The notes beneath the pieces are model-generated. The model was not told the origin of the DNA. It worked only from the letters and a program-made list of their open reading frames with translations, and did not search any database. Made by a program: the position numbers and the translations under genes. 64,000 bases of DNA, from the NCBI RefSeq assembly GCF_030406665.1, contig NZ_CP129121.1, forward strand, positions 2,852,001-2,916,000, given 5' to 3'. The first letter of the stretch is position 1. Every line of letters begins with the position of its first letter. Positions 62,979 to 64,000 of this stretch are shown here, one piece after another. Source of the stretch: Halomonas halophila. GTDB lineage: Bacteria; Pseudomonadota; Gammaproteobacteria; Pseudomonadales; Halomonadaceae.

Positions 62979-63671
62979 ATGCAAGGCACGAGGACAGCGA
63001 CTTCCCCGGCGCATGACACGACATCGACACGCCCCGGTCATCACCCTCGCGATACGCACATGCCCCTGGCGCAGGCCCGGGCGCTGATCGACGCCCACGG
63101 CTTCGCCACACTCACCGACGACCGCCTGCGGGTCAGCCATCTGCCCCTGGTGCTCGAGCGCGACGAGGGCGAGCTCGGCACCCTCTACGGCCACTTCGCC
63201 CGCGCCAATCCGCACGGGCACGAGCTGGACGGCCGGCGGGTGCTGGCGGTCTTCCAGGGTCCACACGGCTACGTGTCGCCGCGCTGGTACGCCGCCGGGC
63301 CGGCGGTGCCGACCTGGCACTACGCGGCCGTGCACGCCCGCGGCAGCGTCGAATGCCTCGACGATGCCGCCACCCTGGCCTCGATGGACGCCCTGGTGGC
63401 CCGGTACGAGCCCGAGCTGCTGGACGACACCACGCTGATGAGCGAGGCCTATCGGCGGCGACTGCTCGCCGGCGTGGTCGGTTTCCGGATTCGGCTGGAT
63501 GACCTGCAGGGGACCGCCAAGCTGGGCCAGCACCGATCCAGGGAGGACCAAGCCGGCGTGCTGGCCGGGCTCGGCGCCAGCGACGATCCGCTGGCCCGGC
63601 AGCTGGGGCGCTACGCCCGAGGCTATCTGGCGCAGGTGGTCGGGATGGACGACGAGGCCCCGCCTCGATGA
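62979..63671 (+). CDS. PaiB-like FMN-binding protein
   Basis: The 230-residue protein starts at ATG 62979 behind AAGGAGATCACC. It matches the PaiB/FMN-binding negative transcriptional regulator family: ARALIDAHGFATLTDDRLRVSHLPLVL, HFARANPHG, VFQGPHGYVSPRWYA and VPTWHYAAVHARG. The fold is a split-barrel related to pyridoxamine phosphate oxidase. The first about 25 residues are non-conserved. Its divergent partner is a PLP-responsive MocR regulator, so its expression is probably tied to vitamin B6 or amino acid status; the function is not established. Confidence 0.87.
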   Translation: MQGTRTATSPAHDTTSTRPGHHPRDTHMPLAQARALIDAHGFATLTDDRLRVSHLPLVLERDEGELGTLYGHFARANPHGHELDGRRVLAVFQGPHGYVSPRWYAAGPAVPTWHYAAVHARGSVECLDDAATLASMDALVARYEPELLDDTTLMSEAYRRRLLAGVVGFRIRLDDLQGTAKLGQHRSREDQAGVLAGLGASDDPLARQLGRYARGYLAQVVGMDDEAPPR

Positions 63672-63675
63672 AGGC

Positions 63676-64000
63676 TCAGCGCTCCGTGGTGGGTTCGGCG
63701 CGAGCGGCCTCTGCCTCGTCGCACTCGAGCCCCAGGAAGCCGCCGGACTGGCGCCGCCATAGCGCCGCGTAGAGGCCGTCGCGGGCCAGCAGCTCGCGGT
63801 GGCTGCCGACCTCGACGATGCGCCCCTCGTCGACCACCACCAGCCGGTCGAGCATGGCGATGGTCGACAGCCGGTGGGCGATGGCGATCACCGTCTTGCC
63901 CGCCATCAGCGCATAGAGCTGCTCCTGGATGGCGGCCTCGACCTCGGAGTCCAGCGCCGAGGTGGCCTCGTCGAGCACCAGCAGCGGTGCGTTCTTGAGC
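63676..64000 (-). CDS. ABC exporter ATP-binding/permease protein, 3' end only
   Basis: About 107 C-terminal residues are visible; the gene continues past the window. The Walker B and D-loop LLVLDEATSALDS and the H-loop AIAHRLSTIAML are intact. VVDEGRIVEVGSHRELLARDGLYAALWRRQSGGFLG is the usual end of MsbA-type fused transporters. A short acidic and Ala-rich tail follows. Its stop lies 4 bp from that of the PaiB-like gene. Confidence 0.9.
   Translation of the reverse strand, partial: LKNAPLLVLDEATSALDSEVEAAIQEQLYALMAGKTVIAIAHRLSTIAMLDRLVVVDEGRIVEVGSHRELLARDGLYAALWRRQSGGFLGLECDEAEAARAEPTTER

Overview
The window is a GC-rich chromosomal segment of a gammaproteobacterium, most likely a member of the Halomonadaceae (Halomonas and relatives). 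Three things point there: the core gene set and its order (purC, bamC, dapA, bcp, perM, tusA and bepA lie together, and purL stands back to back with mltF, as in other gammaproteobacteria), an Anr-type FNR regulator behind a hemN-like gene, and a Pseudomonas/Vibrio-type acetate module. I see no prophage, insertion sequence, CRISPR array or plasmid functions. This is housekeeping chromosome with unusual intergenic DNA.

Layout. 1-1.9 kb: end of a HemN-like gene and anr. 1.9-5.4 kb: ttcA, a DnaQ-fold protein lacking catalytic acids, and a CNB-CBS-DUF294 protein. 6.0-15.8 kb: an acetate module made of a DUF4212 small subunit, a sodium:solute symporter, a small membrane protein, the transporter-kinase fusion CrbS, its response regulator CrbR, and acs. 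16-21 kb: sprT, yecA, clsB, plsB. 21-23.4 kb: rsmJ, tsaB, adk. 23.6-28.4 kb: aceF and aceE (pyruvate dehydrogenase). 28.7-31.6 kb: ampD, nadC, a GNAT acetyltransferase, trmO. 31.8-39 kb: purC, an MBL-fold hydrolase, bamC, dapA, bcp, perM, tusA, bepA. 39.1-45.8 kb: nadA, two identical tRNA-Lys genes, rluB-scpB-scpA, radD, a zinc-ribbon protein. 45.9-54.8 kb: purL, mltF, a diguanylate cyclase, tadA, tesB, tRNA-Thr. 54.9-64 kb: amiC, a 44-residue basic peptide, a LexA-controlled umuDC pair, ybaK, an MgtC/DUF4010 membrane protein, an LHPP-like HAD phosphatase, a MocR regulator with a perfect operator facing a PaiB-like gene, and the 3' end of an ABC exporter.

Functionally, the acetate block joins uptake (symporter), sensing (CrbS/CrbR) and activation to acetyl-CoA (Acs), with pyruvate dehydrogenase feeding the same pool nearby. 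The scp and rlu genes, the SOS pair and the cell-wall genes (ampD, mltF, amiC) are ordinary core functions.

The most unusual signal is intergenic. At four convergent gene junctions (anr/ttcA, crbS/crbR, yecA/clsB, bepA/nadA) a rho-independent terminator hairpin is flanked by short tandem repeats of a variable heptamer of the form AGCNNNA. The array runs in one orientation on the left and inverted on the right, and it begins in or directly after the stop codon. One array has 23 perfect copies and another has 8. I know of no formal description of this element. A second unusual piece is an 88-bp palindromic element with 20-bp perfect terminal inverted repeats between trmO and purC, which resembles REP/MITE-type sequences.
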